Assembly: GCA_943912755.1 (NCBI GenBank)
Contig: CALTWF010000047.1
Span: 1-42,138 of the forward strand
Origin: an uncultured Pseudomonas sp.
GTDB taxonomy: Bacteria; Pseudomonadota; Gammaproteobacteria; Pseudomonadales; Pseudomonadaceae
DNA length: 42,138 nucleotides
Direction of reading: 5' to 3'
Shown here: positions 34,173-42,138 of the stretch, piece by piece
How positions within the stretch are numbered: position 1 is the stretch's first letter
Layout of the letters: the number at the start of each line of letters is the position of its first letter
Made by a program: the position numbers and the translations under genes
The notes under the pieces: generated by a model
The model's database searches: none
Told to the model about the DNA's origin: nothing
Seen by the model: only the letters and a program-made list of their open reading frames with translations

Positions 34173-34795
34173 TGCTGCTGGCCGGCCTTCTCGCCAGCGT
34201 CGAACACGGCCTCAACCGTGTCCTGCGCCTGGACAGCACCGCGCTGCCGCGCCTGGCCCCGCTCGACGGCAAGGTGATTGCCATCGATTGCCGCCAGCCG
34301 GCCCTGCAGCTGTTCATCCTGCCCAGCGACGAAGGCCTGCTGCTGGCCAGCCAGTGGGCCAGCACCGCTGACTGCACCCTGCGCGCCCCGGCCAGCAACC
34401 TGGTGCAACTGGCCCTGAGCCAGGACAAGAGCGCCGTGCTGCACAGCCCGCAGGTCGAACTGGACGGTGACAGCAGCGTGCTGCTCGATCTGGTCGGCGT
34501 ACTGCAGGACCTGGAGCTCGACTGGGAGTACGAAGTCTCCCGCTGGCTCGGCCCGGTGGCCACCCAGTTGCTCGGCGGCCACCTGCGCAGCCGCGCGCGC
34601 TGGACCCGGCAGAGCCTGTCCAGCCTCGGCCGCACTGCCTCCGAGTACCTCGCCGAAGAGTCGCGGACGCTGGTGGGCCTGCGCGAAGCCGAAGCCCGTT
34701 TCGCCGAACTCGATGCCCTCAAGCTCGACACCGAACGCCTTGAGGCGCGCATCGAGCGCCTTGCCCGATCCCTTGAATCCAGCGATAACGCATGA
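34172..34795 (+). CDS. ubiJ: Ubiquinone biosynthesis accessory factor UbiJ (SCP2 domain)
   Basis: The 207-residue protein has an N-terminal SCP2-like lipid-binding domain (about 1-105, including LLAGLLASVEHGLNRVLRLD) and a C-terminal coiled coil (LREAEARFAELDALKLDTER). In E. coli UbiJ holds the soluble Ubi complex and binds ubiquinone intermediates in its hydrophobic pocket. Overlaps at both ends (TGATG with ubiE, ATGA with ubiB) indicate translational coupling. Confidence 0.95.
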   Translation: MLLAGLLASVEHGLNRVLRLDSTALPRLAPLDGKVIAIDCRQPALQLFILPSDEGLLLASQWASTADCTLRAPASNLVQLALSQDKSAVLHSPQVELDGDSSVLLDLVGVLQDLELDWEYEVSRWLGPVATQLLGGHLRSRARWTRQSLSSLGRTASEYLAEESRTLVGLREAEARFAELDALKLDTERLEARIERLARSLESSDNA

Positions 34796-36396
34796 AGCTG
34801 CTCGCCGTCCGCCGTCTGTTGCGCATCCAGCGCGTCGTAATCCGCTACCGTCTCGATGACCTGCTGTTCGACCTGCCCCTGCCCTGGTGGCTGGCCTCGT
34901 TGCGGCTGCTCATGCCGTGGCGCTGGCTGCCCCGCAAGAAGCTCGACCTCAGCCGTGGCGCGCGCCTGCGCCTGGCCTTGCAGGACCTCGGGCCGATCTT
35001 CATCAAGTTCGGCCAGTTGCTCTCCACCCGCCGCGACCTGCTGCCGGCGGATATCGCCGACGAGCTGATGCTGCTGCAGGACCGCGTGCCGCCTTTCGAC
35101 CCGCAAAAGGCCGTGGCCCTGATCGAAGAACAGCTCGGTGCCAAGGTCGGCGAGATCTTCTCGCGCTTCGACGTCGAGCCACTGGCCTCGGCATCGGTAG
35201 CCCAGGTCCACGCCGCGCGCCTGAAAAGCGGCGAGGAAGTGGTGGTCAAGGTGGTGCGCCCGGGCCTCAAGCCGGTGATCGCCCAGGACCTGGCCTGGCT
35301 GTTCCTGATCGCCCGCGGCGCCGAGCGGGTCTCCGCCGACGCCCGCCTGCTGCACCCGGTGGACGTGGTCAGCGACTACGAGAAAACCATCTACGACGAA
35401 CTCGACCTGCTCCGCGAGGCGGCCAACGCCAGCCAGTTGCGGCGCAACTTCGAAGGCTCGGACATGATGTACGTGCCCCAGGTCTACTGGGACTGGTGCC
35501 GGCCCAAGGTGCTGGTGATGGAGCGCATCTACGGCATCCAGGTCACCGACCTGGAAACCCTCGCCGACCAGCGCACCGACATGAAGATGCTCGCCGAACG
35601 CGGCGTGGAGATCTTCTTCACCCAGGTGTTCCGCGACAGCTTCTTCCACGCCGACATGCACCCCGGCAACATCTTCGTCAGCACGGTCAAGCCGTGGAGC
35701 CCGCAGTACATCGCCATCGACTGCGGCATCGTCGGCAGCCTGACCCCGGAAGACCAGGACTACCTGGCGCGCAACCTGTTCGCCTTCTTCAAGCGTGATT
35801 ACCGCCGCGTGGCGCAGTTGCACATCGATTCCGGCTGGGTTCCGGCCCAGACCAAGCTCAACGAGTTCGAGGCGGCGATCCGCACCGTGTGCGAGCCGAT
35901 CTTCGAAAAGCCGCTCAAGGACATCTCCTTCGGCCAGGTGCTGATGCGCCTGTTCCAGACCGCGCGGCGCTTCAATATGGAGGTCCAGCCGCAGTTGGTG
36001 CTGCTGCAGAAGACCCTGCTCAACATCGAGGGCCTGGGCCGCCAGCTGTATCCGGACCTCGACCTGTGGAGCACCGCGCAGCCGTTCCTCGAACGCTGGA
36101 TGCGCGACCGGGTCAGCCCCAAGACCCTGCTGCAGAACCTGCACAGCCAGGTCGAGCAGGTGCCGCACCTGGCCAACATGACCCGCGACCTGCTCGAACG
36201 CATGTCGCAACCGCACCAGAGCGACCCACCGCCACCGTGGAAGCAGCAGGACCACTGGGCCCTGCGCCTGCTTGGCGCCGCCTTGCTCGGCGGTGGCGCG
36301 GTTCTGGCCAGCGGTGCAGAACAGATCGCCGCCACCAGCGCCTGGCCGGCCTGGCTGATGCTGGCAGCCGGCCTTTATCTGGTGGTTCGCCGATAG
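34792..36396 (+). CDS. ubiB: Ubiquinone biosynthesis ATPase/kinase-like protein UbiB
   Basis: The 534-residue member of the UbiB/ABC1/COQ8 atypical kinase family has the KxGQ-type segment IFIKFGQLLSTRRDLLPADI, an Ala-rich nucleotide loop (LASASVAQVHAARL), the lysine in EVVVKVVRPGL, the catalytic loop FFHADMHPGNIF and DCGIVG in place of DFG. The C-terminus has two membrane helices (about 500-515 and 518-533: LRLLGAALLGGGAVLASG and WLMLAAGLYLVV). It supports ubiquinone synthesis through ATPase activity. Confidence 0.97.
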   Translation: MKLLAVRRLLRIQRVVIRYRLDDLLFDLPLPWWLASLRLLMPWRWLPRKKLDLSRGARLRLALQDLGPIFIKFGQLLSTRRDLLPADIADELMLLQDRVPPFDPQKAVALIEEQLGAKVGEIFSRFDVEPLASASVAQVHAARLKSGEEVVVKVVRPGLKPVIAQDLAWLFLIARGAERVSADARLLHPVDVVSDYEKTIYDELDLLREAANASQLRRNFEGSDMMYVPQVYWDWCRPKVLVMERIYGIQVTDLETLADQRTDMKMLAERGVEIFFTQVFRDSFFHADMHPGNIFVSTVKPWSPQYIAIDCGIVGSLTPEDQDYLARNLFAFFKRDYRRVAQLHIDSGWVPAQTKLNEFEAAIRTVCEPIFEKPLKDISFGQVLMRLFQTARRFNMEVQPQLVLLQKTLLNIEGLGRQLYPDLDLWSTAQPFLERWMRDRVSPKTLLQNLHSQVEQVPHLANMTRDLLERMSQPHQSDPPPPWKQQDHWALRLLGAALLGGGAVLASGAEQIAATSAWPAWLMLAAGLYLVVRR

Positions 36397-36469
36397 CCAG
36401 CCGCGCCACCGGCTGGCACACTAGCCGCCGGCATCGGCGCGGGGCCGTGGCCTGATTTGGGAGTCGAAC

Positions 36470-36862
36470 ATGAAAGACTGGCTGGACGAGATCAAGTGGG
36501 ACAGCAACGGCCTGGTACCGGCCATCGCCCAGGACCACAAGACCGGGCGCGTGCTGATGATGGCCTGGATGAACCGCGAATCCCTGGCCCTGACCGCCGC
36601 CGAGCAGCGCGCCATCTACTGGTCGCGCTCCCGTGGCAAACTGTGGCGCAAGGGCGAGGAGTCCGGCCATGTGCAGAAACTGCACGAGCTGCGCCTGGAC
36701 TGCGACGCCGACGTGATCATCCTGATGGTCGAGCAACTGGGCCATATCGCCTGTCACACCGGCCGCGAAAGCTGCTTCTACCGCGTCTTCGAGGACGGCC
36801 AGTGGAAAATCGTCGATCCGGTCCTCAAGGACCCGGATGCCATCTACAAAGCAGGACACTGA
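36470..36862 (+). CDS. hisI: Phosphoribosyl-AMP cyclohydrolase
   Basis: This 130-residue stand-alone enzyme carries out the third step of histidine synthesis, opening the purine ring of PR-AMP. Metal and active-site motifs are LMMAWMNRESL, YWSRSRGKLWRKGEESGH, the LDCDADV Cys/Asp ligands and CHTGRESCFYR. In pseudomonads hisI and hisE are separate genes rather than fused, as here; hisE follows one base after the stop. Confidence 0.97.
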   Translation: MKDWLDEIKWDSNGLVPAIAQDHKTGRVLMMAWMNRESLALTAAEQRAIYWSRSRGKLWRKGEESGHVQKLHELRLDCDADVIILMVEQLGHIACHTGRESCFYRVFEDGQWKIVDPVLKDPDAIYKAGH

Positions 36863-36863
36863 C

Positions 36864-37199
36864 ATGAGCGACACCCTGACCCGCCTGGCCGAAGTGCTGG
36901 AGCAACGCAAAGGCGCGGCCCCCGACAGCTCCTATGTCGCCAGCCTGTACCACAAGGGTCTGAACAAGATCCTGGAGAAGGTCGGCGAGGAGTCGGTGGA
37001 AACCATCATCGCTGCCAAGGACGCCGCCGCCAGCGGCGACTGCAGCGATGTGATCTATGAAACCGCCGACCTGTGGTTCCACAGCCTGGTCATGCTCAGC
37101 GCCCTGGGCCAGCACCCACAGGCCGTGCTGGACGAGTTGGACCGTCGCTTCGGACTCTCGGGCCACGACGAAAAGGCCGCCCGCCAGCCATCGGCGTAA
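36864..37199 (+). CDS. hisE: Phosphoribosyl-ATP pyrophosphatase
   Basis: The product is 111 residues from the ATG at 36864 (MSDTLTRLAEVLEQRKGAAPDS in parts). It hydrolyses PR-ATP to PR-AMP, the second histidine step. The MazG-like helical core contains KILEKVGEESVETIIAAKD and the acidic VIYETADLWFHSLVML. It precedes tatA by 25 bp, the conserved hisIE-tatABC arrangement. Confidence 0.97.
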   Translation: MSDTLTRLAEVLEQRKGAAPDSSYVASLYHKGLNKILEKVGEESVETIIAAKDAAASGDCSDVIYETADLWFHSLVMLSALGQHPQAVLDELDRRFGLSGHDEKAARQPSA

Positions 37200-37224
37200 C
37201 TGAATTCATTCGAGGAATCGCAAC

Positions 37225-37497
37225 ATGGGTATTTTTGACTGGAAACACTGGATCGTCCTGCTGGTCGTCGTGGTGCTGGTGTTCGGCACCAAGAAACTGA
37301 AGAACTTCGGCAGCGACCTGGGCGAGTCCATCAAGGGCTTCCGCAAGGCCATGAACGAGGAAGAAAAGCCGGCGGACCCGAACGTCCAGGCCGCGCAACC
37401 TTCCCAGCCGGTACAACCGCAGGGCACCCCGCTGAACCAGCCGACCACCATCGACGGCCAGGCGCAGAAGGTCCAGGAACCTGCAAGGAAAGAGTGA
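37225..37497 (+). CDS. tatA: Twin-arginine translocase subunit TatA
   Basis: The 90-residue protein has a short N-terminal membrane helix (WIVLLVVVVLVFGTKKL, residues about 9-25) with the FG hinge, an amphipathic helix (LKNFGSDLGESIKGFRKAM), and a Pro/Gln-rich acidic tail. It forms the size-variable pore for folded proteins. GAGGA (37211-37215) is the ribosome site. Operon with tatB (4-base gap) and tatC. Confidence 0.97.
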   Translation: MGIFDWKHWIVLLVVVVLVFGTKKLKNFGSDLGESIKGFRKAMNEEEKPADPNVQAAQPSQPVQPQGTPLNQPTTIDGQAQKVQEPARKE

Positions 37498-37501
37498 TCC
37501 C

Positions 37502-37903
37502 ATGTTCGGCATCAGCTTCAGCGAGTTGCTGCTCGTCGGCCTGGTCGCCCTGGTGGTGCTCGGCCCCGAGCGCCTGCCTGGCGCGGCGCGCACCGCCGGC
37601 CTGTGGATCGGGCGGCTCAAGCGCAGCTTCAATTCCATCAAGCAGGAAGTCGAACGCGAGATCGGCGCCGACGAGATCCGCCGGCAACTGCACAACGAGC
37701 ATATCCTCTCGATGGAGCAGGAAGCCCGGCGCATCCTCAATCCGCAGAGCGTGACCCCGGAGCCGGGCAACACCCCGGGCAGCCAGCCGGTCGTCGACCC
37801 CGCGCCCGTGGCGCAAGCCTCGCCAGTACCTGCCGCCGCGCCTGACGCAGCACCCGTCACCCCGCCGCCCACCGAACCGAGCCAACCGCCGCGAGCCCCA
37901 TGA
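37502..37903 (+). CDS. tatB: Twin-arginine translocase subunit TatB
   Basis: The 133-residue protein has the N-terminal membrane helix MFGISFSELLLVGLVALVVLGPERLP in parts, a Glu in the helix and the GPERLP hinge typical of TatB, a longer amphipathic region (FNSIKQEVEREIGADEIRRQL) and a Pro/Ala-rich tail. It partners TatC in recognising twin-arginine signals. It overlaps tatC by ATGA. Confidence 0.96.
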   Translation: MFGISFSELLLVGLVALVVLGPERLPGAARTAGLWIGRLKRSFNSIKQEVEREIGADEIRRQLHNEHILSMEQEARRILNPQSVTPEPGNTPGSQPVVDPAPVAQASPVPAAAPDAAPVTPPPTEPSQPPRAP

Positions 37904-38691
37904 GCGAGATTCCGGAACACGACCAGCCCATGCCGCTGGTATCGCACCTCACCGAACTGCGGACCCGCCTGCTGCGCTGCGTGGCGGCGGTCTTCCTGAT
38001 CTTCGCCGGGCTGTTCTCCTTCGCCCAGCAGATCTACACCCTGGTCTCGGCGCCGCTGCGCGCGCACTTGCCGGCCAATGCGACGATGATCGCCACCGAC
38101 GTGGCCTCGCCGTTCCTCACGCCGTTCAAGCTGACCATGATCGTTTCGCTGTTCCTGGCGATCCCGTTCATCCTCTTCCAGATCTGGGGTTTCATCGCGC
38201 CGGGGCTGTACCGCCACGAAAAACGCGTGGCCATCCCGCTGCTGGTGTCCAGCATCCTGCTGTTCTACGCCGGCATGGCGTTCGCCTACTTCCTGGTGTT
38301 CCCGCTGATCTTCGGCTTCTTCGCCAGCGCCACCCCCGAGGGCGTGTCGATGATGACCGACATCGCCAGCTACCTCGATTTCGTCATGACCCTGTTCTTC
38401 GCCTTCGGCGTGGCCTTCGAGATTCCGGTGGCGGTGGTGCTGCTGGTCTGGATCGGCGTCGTGGACGTGCAGTACCTGCGCAAGATCCGCCCGTACGTGA
38501 TCATCGGCTGCTTCGTGGTCGGCATGATCCTGACCCCGCCGGACATCTTCTCGCAGACCCTGCTGGCGGTACCGATGTGGATGCTGTTCGAGATCGGCGT
38601 GCTGTTCGGCGGCCTGGTGCGCAAGCGCAGCCAGGAACACGACAGCGGCAACGACACCCCTGACGACCAGCCGCCAGCGACTCAAGCGTGA
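37900..38691 (+). CDS. tatC: Twin-arginine translocase subunit TatC
   Basis: The 263-residue inner-membrane protein has six membrane helices. The N-terminal MPLVSHLTELRTRLLRC motif contains the signal-binding Glu, and AIPFILFQIWGFIAPGLYRHEKR is the conserved first cytoplasmic-loop region (described in parts). YFLVFPLIFGFF and MILTPPDIFSQTLLAVPMW complete the family pattern. It overlaps the next gene by GTGA. Confidence 0.97.
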   Translation: MSEIPEHDQPMPLVSHLTELRTRLLRCVAAVFLIFAGLFSFAQQIYTLVSAPLRAHLPANATMIATDVASPFLTPFKLTMIVSLFLAIPFILFQIWGFIAPGLYRHEKRVAIPLLVSSILLFYAGMAFAYFLVFPLIFGFFASATPEGVSMMTDIASYLDFVMTLFFAFGVAFEIPVAVVLLVWIGVVDVQYLRKIRPYVIIGCFVVGMILTPPDIFSQTLLAVPMWMLFEIGVLFGGLVRKRSQEHDSGNDTPDDQPPATQA

Positions 38692-39395
38692 ATCTGCTGC
38701 TTCTCGAAGAAGCCGACTTCATCGCGGCCGACCGCGTGGTCCTGAGCGACCGCCGCTTTACCCATATGCAGGAGATCCACCGCGTCGCCGTGGGCGACAG
38801 CCTGCGCGTCGGCCGTCTCGGCGGGCTGATGGGCCAGGCCCGGGTCGAGCGCCTGGAGGGCCACGAGGCCGAGCTGTCGCTGAGCTTCGACCAGGCGCCG
38901 CCGGCCAAGCTGCCGCTGACCCTGGTCCTCGCCCTGCCGCGGCCGAAGATGCTGCGCCGGGTGTTCCAGACCATCGCCACCATGGGCGTGCCCAGACTGG
39001 TGCTGGTCAACAGCTACCGGGTGGAAAAGAGCTTCTGGCAGACCCCCTTCCTCGACCCCGACAACATCCGCGAAAACCTCATCCTCGGCCTGGAGCAGGC
39101 CCGCGATACGGTGCTGCCGGAAGTCATCATCGAGAAACGCTTCAAGCCTTTCGTCGAAGACCGCCTGCCCGCCATTGCCGCCGGCACCCTAGGCCTGGTC
39201 GGCCACCCCGGCAACCATCCGCCCTGCCCCCGTGGAGTGGACGAGCCGGTGACCCTGGCCATCGGTCCGGAAGGTGGCTGGATTCCCTACGAAGTCGATC
39301 TGCTGGGCAAGGCAGGCCTCGCCCCCGTGCAGTTGGGTGAGCGCATCCTGCGCGTGGAAACCGCTGTCACCGCACTGCTCGCCCGGCTGTTCTGA
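38688..39395 (+). CDS. Second RsmE-family SPOUT RNA methyltransferase
   Basis: The 235-residue protein starts with GTG inside the tatC stop. The SAM knot is present (VTLAIGPEGGWIPYEV and LGERILRVETAVTALLARLF), as is the N-terminal PUA-like part (RFTHMQEIHRVAVGDSLRVG). It differs from the true RsmE at 7245-7964: it lacks the GQ-SRGERM and CEQCGRS segments and instead has ALPRPKMLRRVFQTIATMG and VEKSFWQTPFL. The same gene follows tatC in P. aeruginosa (PA5071). Its RNA target is probably different from U1498, which is inference. Confidence 0.9.
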   Translation: MNLLLLEEADFIAADRVVLSDRRFTHMQEIHRVAVGDSLRVGRLGGLMGQARVERLEGHEAELSLSFDQAPPAKLPLTLVLALPRPKMLRRVFQTIATMGVPRLVLVNSYRVEKSFWQTPFLDPDNIRENLILGLEQARDTVLPEVIIEKRFKPFVEDRLPAIAAGTLGLVGHPGNHPPCPRGVDEPVTLAIGPEGGWIPYEVDLLGKAGLAPVQLGERILRVETAVTALLARLF

Positions 39396-39464
39396 GTCAA
39401 TTTCCACACGATCAATAAGACTATTGGCTACCTCTTCAGCCCCGGTTTAGACGCTTTTGCCGCC

Positions 39465-39491
39465 TTCAGTTTTGTCACGGCGAGCCGATCT
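39465..39491 (+). promoter_or_regulatory. Sigma28 (FliA) promoter of the chemoreceptor gene
   Basis: TTCAGTTT (39465-39472), 11 bases, then GCCGATCT (39484-39491), against the flagellar consensus TAAAGTTT-N11-GCCGATAA. The spacing is exact and 12 of 16 positions match. It lies 50 bp before the start codon. Confidence 0.82.
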
Positions 39492-39540
39492 AGGAAGACA
39501 ACATAAAAACTGTCTCGCCTGACTAGACCGGAGTGACCAC

Positions 39541-41457
39541 ATGTACCGTTGGATGGCCCAGCACCTGGGGAACGTGAGCGTCAATCGCAAACTGGGGATC
39601 GGCTTCAGCATCGTCCTGCTGCTGACCCTCGCCATCACTTTCACCGGCTGGCAGGGCCTCAGCGGCGTGATCAGCCGGGGCGACAAGCTCGGCGAAATCT
39701 CCGAGGTGCACCAGGCCACCCAGGTCCTGCGAATCGCCCGGCAGTCCTACGAGAAGAATCGCGATGCGGCCTCCACCGCCCAGGTGGAAAAGGCCCTGGC
39801 GTCGCTCGACTCGACACTGGAAAAAGTCCGCAAGCGTGTCGGCGAAGCCCAGGACAGCCAGCGCCTGAGCCAGCAAAGCCAGGCGGTAAGCGCCTATGAA
39901 AGCGCCTTCGCCGAGATGAAACGCGCCGCCGATGCCCGCGAGGCGGCCCGCGCCATTCTCGGCAGCAGCGCCGACAAGGCCGCCGCCCTGCTCGACCAGG
40001 TCCAGCAGGCACTGTTGCAGGGTGGTGACATTACCGTGTTCAACAACGCCGTGGACGCGGCGAAGTTGCTGCAGCAAGCGCGCTACCAGGTGCGTGGCTA
40101 CACCTACAGCGGGAAGGACGAATACCAGGCCACCGCACTGGCCGCCATCGACGATGCCCTGGCCCTGATCAAGGCGCTGCCGGCAAAGGTCCCGGCCGAA
40201 CATAACGACAATCTTTCCGCGGTCAGCGAGGCGCTCGATGCCTATCGCGGTGCGGTGCTCCAGGTCAGCGCGGCCCAGCAGGCCAGCGAGAAATCCCTGG
40301 CCGAAATGGGCCAACTGGGCACCCGCCTGCTCGACCTGAGCGCGGAACTGACCCAATCGCAAACGCAGATCCGCGACAGTGAAACCCAGCACGCCAAATC
40401 CACGCTGGGCCTGGCCACCGTGCTTGCGCTGCTGTTCGGCATCATCGCCGCCTGGGCCATCACCCGGCAGATCGTGGTGCCGCTGCGTCAAACCCTGACC
40501 GCCGTGGACCGCATCGCCGGTGGCGACCTCAGCCACGACCTCACCGAGCAGCGCCGTGACGAGCTGGGCCAGTTGCAACGCAGCATGCAGCGCATGACCG
40601 TCAGCTTGCGCGAGCTGATCGGTGGTATCGGCGATGGCGTCACCCAGATCGCCAGTGCCGCCGAAGAGCTGTCGGCAGTGACCGAACAGACCAGCGCCGG
40701 GGTCAACAACCAGAAGGTCGAAACCGACCAGGTGGCCACCGCCATGAACGAAATGGCCGCCACCGTGCATGAAGTGGCGCGCAATGCCGAGGAAGCCTCC
40801 GAAGCGGCGAAGATGGCCGACAACCAGGCCCGCGAAGGCGACCGCGTGGTCGCCGAGGCGATTGCCCAGATCGAGCGTCTGGCCAGGGAAGTGGGCAACT
40901 CCAGCGAGGCCATGGGCCGGCTCAAGGCCGAGAGCGACAAGATCGGCAGCGTGCTGGACGTGATCAAGTCGGTAGCCGAACAGACCAACCTGCTGGCCCT
41001 CAACGCAGCGATCGAAGCGGCGCGGGCCGGCGAAGCCGGACGTGGCTTCGCCGTGGTCGCCGATGAAGTGCGCAGCCTGGCCCAGCGCACCCAGCAGTCC
41101 ACCGAAGAAATCGAAGCGCTGATCGCCGGTTTGCAGAGCGGCACCCAACAGGTGGCTGCGGTGATGGACAACAGCCGCGAACTGACCGACAACAGCGTGC
41201 AACTGACCCGCAGTGCCGGGGTGTCGCTGGAGACCATCACCAGGACCGTGTCGTCGATCCAGGCGATGAACCAGCAGATCGCCGCGGCGGCAGAGCAGCA
41301 GAGTGCGGTGGCGGAAGAGATCAACCGCAGCGTGATGAACGTGCGGGATGTGTCGGATCAGACGGCGTCGGCGAGTGAGGAGACGGCGGCGTCCAGCGTC
41401 GAGCTGGCGCGGTTGGGGACGCATCTGCAGGGGTTGGTGGCGCGGTTCCGTCTTTGA
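39541..41457 (+). CDS. Methyl-accepting chemotaxis protein with helical bimodular sensor domain (McpQ/McpK type)
   Basis: The 638-residue receptor has membrane helices at about 17-37 and 288-308, a roughly 250-residue all-helical periplasmic domain between them, HAMP (about 309-360, AVDRIAGGDLSHDLTEQRRDELG in parts) and a standard signalling hairpin (EQTNLLALNAAIEAARAGEA and GRGFAVVADEVRSLAQRTQQ). The sensor size and helical pattern fit the HBM family of McpS. In the same position after tatC and the RsmE-like gene, P. putida has McpQ (citrate) and P. aeruginosa McpK (alpha-ketoglutarate), so a C5-C6 organic acid is the likely ligand. No C-terminal pentapeptide for CheR docking is present. Expression with flagellar genes is suggested by the sigma28 promoter. 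Confidence 0.93.
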   Translation: MYRWMAQHLGNVSVNRKLGIGFSIVLLLTLAITFTGWQGLSGVISRGDKLGEISEVHQATQVLRIARQSYEKNRDAASTAQVEKALASLDSTLEKVRKRVGEAQDSQRLSQQSQAVSAYESAFAEMKRAADAREAARAILGSSADKAAALLDQVQQALLQGGDITVFNNAVDAAKLLQQARYQVRGYTYSGKDEYQATALAAIDDALALIKALPAKVPAEHNDNLSAVSEALDAYRGAVLQVSAAQQASEKSLAEMGQLGTRLLDLSAELTQSQTQIRDSETQHAKSTLGLATVLALLFGIIAAWAITRQIVVPLRQTLTAVDRIAGGDLSHDLTEQRRDELGQLQRSMQRMTVSLRELIGGIGDGVTQIASAAEELSAVTEQTSAGVNNQKVETDQVATAMNEMAATVHEVARNAEEASEAAKMADNQAREGDRVVAEAIAQIERLAREVGNSSEAMGRLKAESDKIGSVLDVIKSVAEQTNLLALNAAIEAARAGEAGRGFAVVADEVRSLAQRTQQSTEEIEALIAGLQSGTQQVAAVMDNSRELTDNSVQLTRSAGVSLETITRTVSSIQAMNQQIAAAAEQQSAVAEEINRSVMNVRDVSDQTASASEETAASSVELARLGTHLQGLVARFRL

Positions 41458-41584
41458 GATCTGCTGGGGCTGGTGCTCTTCGCGGCTAAATCCGCTGGAA
41501 TAGAAGAGATAGCTACGAGGGGCCTGGTTTCAAACACTCGGCAGTTTCACGGCTGCAATTAGGAATTTTCCTATATCAATGATG

Positions 41585-41640
41585 CTGACCGGCATTCAGG
41601 ATTTCCAAGGAATCATTTCCATGGAAATCCTCACGGTCAG
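41585..41640. other. Two-tier interrupted palindrome upstream of vgrG
   Basis: Outer arms CTGACCG (41585-41591) and CGGTCAG (41634-41640) enclose inner arms AGGATTTCCA (41598-41607) and TGGAAATCCT (41622-41631), all exact complements. It could be a regulatory RNA structure or operator for vgrG, or a terminator for the receptor gene. Confidence 0.6.
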
Positions 41641-41702
41641 TGGCGAGCGAACAGCTGCCCGGCACCCTGGTGGATCCCTCATCCACCTGCTGGGACCTCT
41701 GC

Positions 41703-42138
41703 ATGCCCGCCCAATCCGATCTGCGCTTCACCTTCAGCGCCGGTAGCGACGACTTCGAAGTCGTCGAATTCCACCTGCGCGAAGGCCTGTCCGAAACCTT
41801 CCGCCTCGACGTCGACCTGGCCTGCACCAACCCCGCCGTCGACTTTGGTGAAATCCTCGACCGTCCCGCCTTGTTCACCCTCTGGCAAGGCGAGCAACCA
41901 GTGCGTTACGTGCACGGTTCGGTCAGTTCGTTCCAGCAGGGCGACACGGGCTTTCGCCGCACCCGCTACCGCGCTGTGGTCGAGCCGCGCCTGGCACGGC
42001 TGAAACTGGCCTCGGACTGGCGCATCTTCCAGACCCTCAGCGTGCCCGACATCGCCACCGCGATGTTAAAGAAACACGCCCTCACCCTCGACTACGAACT
42101 GCGCGCCACCAACCCCCACGAAACCCGGGAATATTGCG
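41703..42138 (+). CDS. vgrG: Type VI secretion tip protein VgrG (3' end missing)
   Basis: 145 codons are open from the ATG at 41703 to the right edge. The N-terminus matches the gp27-like domain of VgrG: SDLRFTFSAGSDDFEVVEFH, EGLSETFRLDVDLAC, VRYVHGSVSSFQQG, RYRAVVEPRLARLKLASDWR, and the start of the HETREYC signature where translation leaves the window. VgrG trimers form the puncturing spike of the T6SS. No hcp or tss genes are visible, so it is probably an orphan vgrG island with effector and immunity genes beyond the edge. The ribosome site is weak. Confidence 0.93.
   Translation, partial: MPAQSDLRFTFSAGSDDFEVVEFHLREGLSETFRLDVDLACTNPAVDFGEILDRPALFTLWQGEQPVRYVHGSVSSFQQGDTGFRRTRYRAVVEPRLARLKLASDWRIFQTLSVPDIATAMLKKHALTLDYELRATNPHETREYC

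Overview
The window is a stretch of chromosome from a fluorescent Pseudomonas, most likely of the P. putida / P. fluorescens lineage. The evidence is high-GC coding sequence, class II phaC1-phaZ-phaC2-phaD / phaF-phaI genes for medium-chain-length polyhydroxyalkanoate (PHA), the pilGHIJ-chpA chemosensory locus next to gshB-tonB-algH-yqgF-pyrRBC', and the ubiEJB-hisIE-tatABC-rsmE-like-mcp block. Most of the window is conserved core chromosome. The clearest accessory pieces are a pair of low-GC unknown genes (4860-5711), a TA-flanked miniature inverted-repeat element (33200-33369) and a truncated vgrG at the right edge.

Layout. 1-4602: the end of an RhlE-type DEAD-box helicase, a YceI protein and a cytochrome b561 on the minus strand, and an exported flavin amine oxidase with a Lys/Ala/Pro tail. 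4860-5711: two related small proteins of unknown function. 5775-7964: bioA and rsmE. 7961-17245 (minus strand): a type IV pilus chemosensory operon pilG-pilH-pilI-pilJ-chpA-chpC, without the receptor methyltransferase (pilK) or methylesterase (chpB) and with a shortened ChpA. 17450-23312: gshB, tonB, algH/yqgE, yqgF/ruvX, then pyrR-pyrB-pyrC', whose pyrC' product has lost the dihydroorotase metal ligands. 23514-25902: the heat-shock protease hslVU behind a near-consensus sigma32 promoter, and a DUF971 gene. 26258-33108: the PHA cluster, with synthesis, depolymerisation and regulator genes on the plus strand and phasins converging on the minus strand, separated by a bidirectional terminator. 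33402-36396: ubiE-ubiJ-ubiB for ubiquinone. 36470-39395: hisI-hisE, tatABC and a second RsmE-family methyltransferase. 39541-41457: a chemoreceptor of the McpQ/McpK type with a sigma28 promoter. 41703-end: the start of a type VI secretion VgrG.

Two regulatory observations connect distant genes. An inverted repeat TTAGA-N8-(T/C)CTAA occurs upstream of both phaC1 and phaI, the two promoters PhaD is known to activate, and is probably the PhaD operator. Paired REP-type palindromes with a shared core (GTGGGAGCTGGCTTGCCAGC) occur in four intergenic gaps. One of them forms a 33-bp perfect stem inside the pilJ-chpA junction. Many start sites were moved from the longest open frame to an internal start on the basis of ribosome binding sites and known family length.
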